Origin: Nitrospinota bacterium
GTDB lineage: Bacteria > Nitrospinota > Nitrospinia > JACRGO01
Direction of reading: 5' to 3'
NCBI GenBank assembly: GCA_016212295.1
Contig: JACRGO010000229.1
Coordinates: forward strand, 1 to 13,013
Length of the DNA: 13,013 nt
Part shown: positions 12,548-13,013 of the stretch, one piece after another
How the letters are laid out: every line of letters starts with the position of its first letter
How positions within the stretch are numbered: position 1 is the first letter of the stretch
Notes under the pieces: model-generated
The model's database searches: none
Told to the model about the DNA's origin: nothing
What the model saw: only the letters and a program-made list of their open reading frames with translations
Made by a program: the position numbers and the translations under genes

Positions 12548-12765
12548 AACACTTTCTTGACATCACCAAGGACCATTGCCCCATGACCTTTGTGAAGACT
12601 AAGCTCAAACTGAACCAGCTTGAAAAAGGGGACCTCCTGGAAGTCCTGTTGATGGAAGGAGAACCCCTGAAGAACATCGAAAAATCCTCGCTCGAGCAAG
12701 GATACAAGCTGCTCTCCGTGAATGGCGAGGGCAACGGCGTTTTCAGGGTGTTGGTGGAAAAGTGA
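12544..12765 (+). CDS. TusA-family sulfur-transfer protein
   Basis: This 73-residue protein has the TusA/SirA two-layer fold. The key cysteine C12 sits in HCPMTFVKTK, followed by a helix and the β-strand segment GDLLEVLL, then a C-terminal half matching the usual G-x-x-L-L-S pattern. TusA proteins carry sulfur as a persulfide on this cysteine. The canonical CPxP motif is altered to CPMT here, as in some TusA paralogues that partner DsrE-type proteins, so a role in tRNA thiolation is less certain than sulfur shuttling with the coupled DsrE2-like protein. No rhodanese, dsr or hdr gene lies within the window; downstream context is cut off by the repeat tail and the window end. Confidence 0.9.
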   Translation: MKHFLDITKDHCPMTFVKTKLKLNQLEKGDLLEVLLMEGEPLKNIEKSSLEQGYKLLSVNGEGNGVFRVLVEK

Positions 12766-12779
12766 TAGTTACCAGGAAC

Positions 12780-12810
12780 CAGTTTTCAGTTGTCAGTTCT
12801 CAGTTGTCAG
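12780..12810. repeat. Short CAGTT(N)T direct repeats
   Basis: The stretch consists of units such as CAGTTTT, CAGTTGT, CAGTTCT and CAGTTGTCAG in a row, immediately downstream of the TusA-like gene. It is a simple intergenic repeat without a recognised function. No Rho-independent terminator is evident between it and the gene. Confidence 0.7.
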
Positions 12811-12872
12811 GGTGCAGGGAAGAACGACTGATTTCCATGAATAACGCTGAAGGCTGAACAATTTTAAACTTT

Positions 12873-12978
12873 AGAAGCTGTCTTGAAAAAAACATTAAGG
12901 CCTTGCTTGCTTGCAAATTGCTGGAGAAATCCTTAACACACCCCGGCCTTCGGCCACCCCTCTCAAGAGGGGAATTTA
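12873..12978 (+). repeat. ~105-bp dispersed element, direct copy
   Basis: This copy matches the reverse complement of 10377-10481. The final 52 bases (12927-12978) are identical and the first ~54 are diverged, sharing AGAAGC-x-GTCTTGAAAAA and GCTTGCAAA. The identical part holds the two hairpins GGCCTTCGGCC and CCCCTCTCAAGAGGGG. After it, ATGGATGACGGCGCC up to the window end may start a reading frame, but too little is visible to call it. Confidence 0.85.
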
Positions 12979-13013
12979 TGGATGACGGCGCCTTTTCAAC
13001 AGGCGACTATGGG

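Noticed and set aside
11776-12699. 307-codon open frame on the minus strand
   Set aside because: It runs antisense to the DsrE2-like and TusA-like genes, which have clear family motifs and an ATGA overlap. Its own translation shows no domain and crosses repeat DNA.

Overview
The window looks like chromosomal DNA of an uncultured Gram-negative bacterium with moderate GC content. The gene families (Rossmann–PAS histidine kinase, PCYCGC-type cysteine protein, DsrE2-like/TusA sulfur pair) and the many small palindromic intergenic repeats recall Desulfobacterota, Nitrospirota and similar metagenome-assembled lineages. That placement is an inference with low confidence; no rRNA or taxonomic marker is present.

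Region 1 (1-2346): three overlapping co-directional genes encode an unrecognised 282-aa protein, a response regulator with an unusual C-terminal membrane segment, and a CRP/FNR-family regulator. A near-consensus CRP-type site (214-229) lies upstream of the first gene. The regulator's recognition helix carries the same R-E-x3-R pattern that E. coli CRP uses, so autoregulation is likely. Region 2 (2481-3077): a signal-peptide/coiled-coil/membrane protein built on 11-residue repeats. Its promoter is placed so that the transcript should begin at or next to the start codon. Region 3 (3192-5711): an atypical phosphohexomutase, a long imperfect hairpin, and a membrane-anchored PCYCGC-family protein.

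Region 4 (5801-9397): a signalling cluster with a Rossmann–PAS–histidine kinase, an Rcp1-type single-domain response regulator, and a REC–histidine kinase. All three are on the + strand and may form a phosphorelay. Region 5 (9394-11513, minus strand): a YqhA/UPF0114 membrane protein, a repeat-rich gap with a possible gene remnant, and an APH-fold sugar kinase resembling AmgK. Region 6 (11514-13013): a repeat-rich gap, then a DsrE2-like/TusA pair with an ATGA overlap, probably for protein-bound sulfur transfer, and a final repeat-rich tail.

Intergenic space is unusually rich in dispersed palindromic elements. A ~180-bp repeat occurs in inverted orientation at 5801-5980 and 11562-11743, with a fragment near 3114. 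A ~105-bp element with a 52-bp identical core occurs at 10377-10481 and 12873-12978, with a short copy at 10207-10247. There are also several nested hairpins. No tRNA, rRNA, CRISPR array, transposase or phage gene was recognised.
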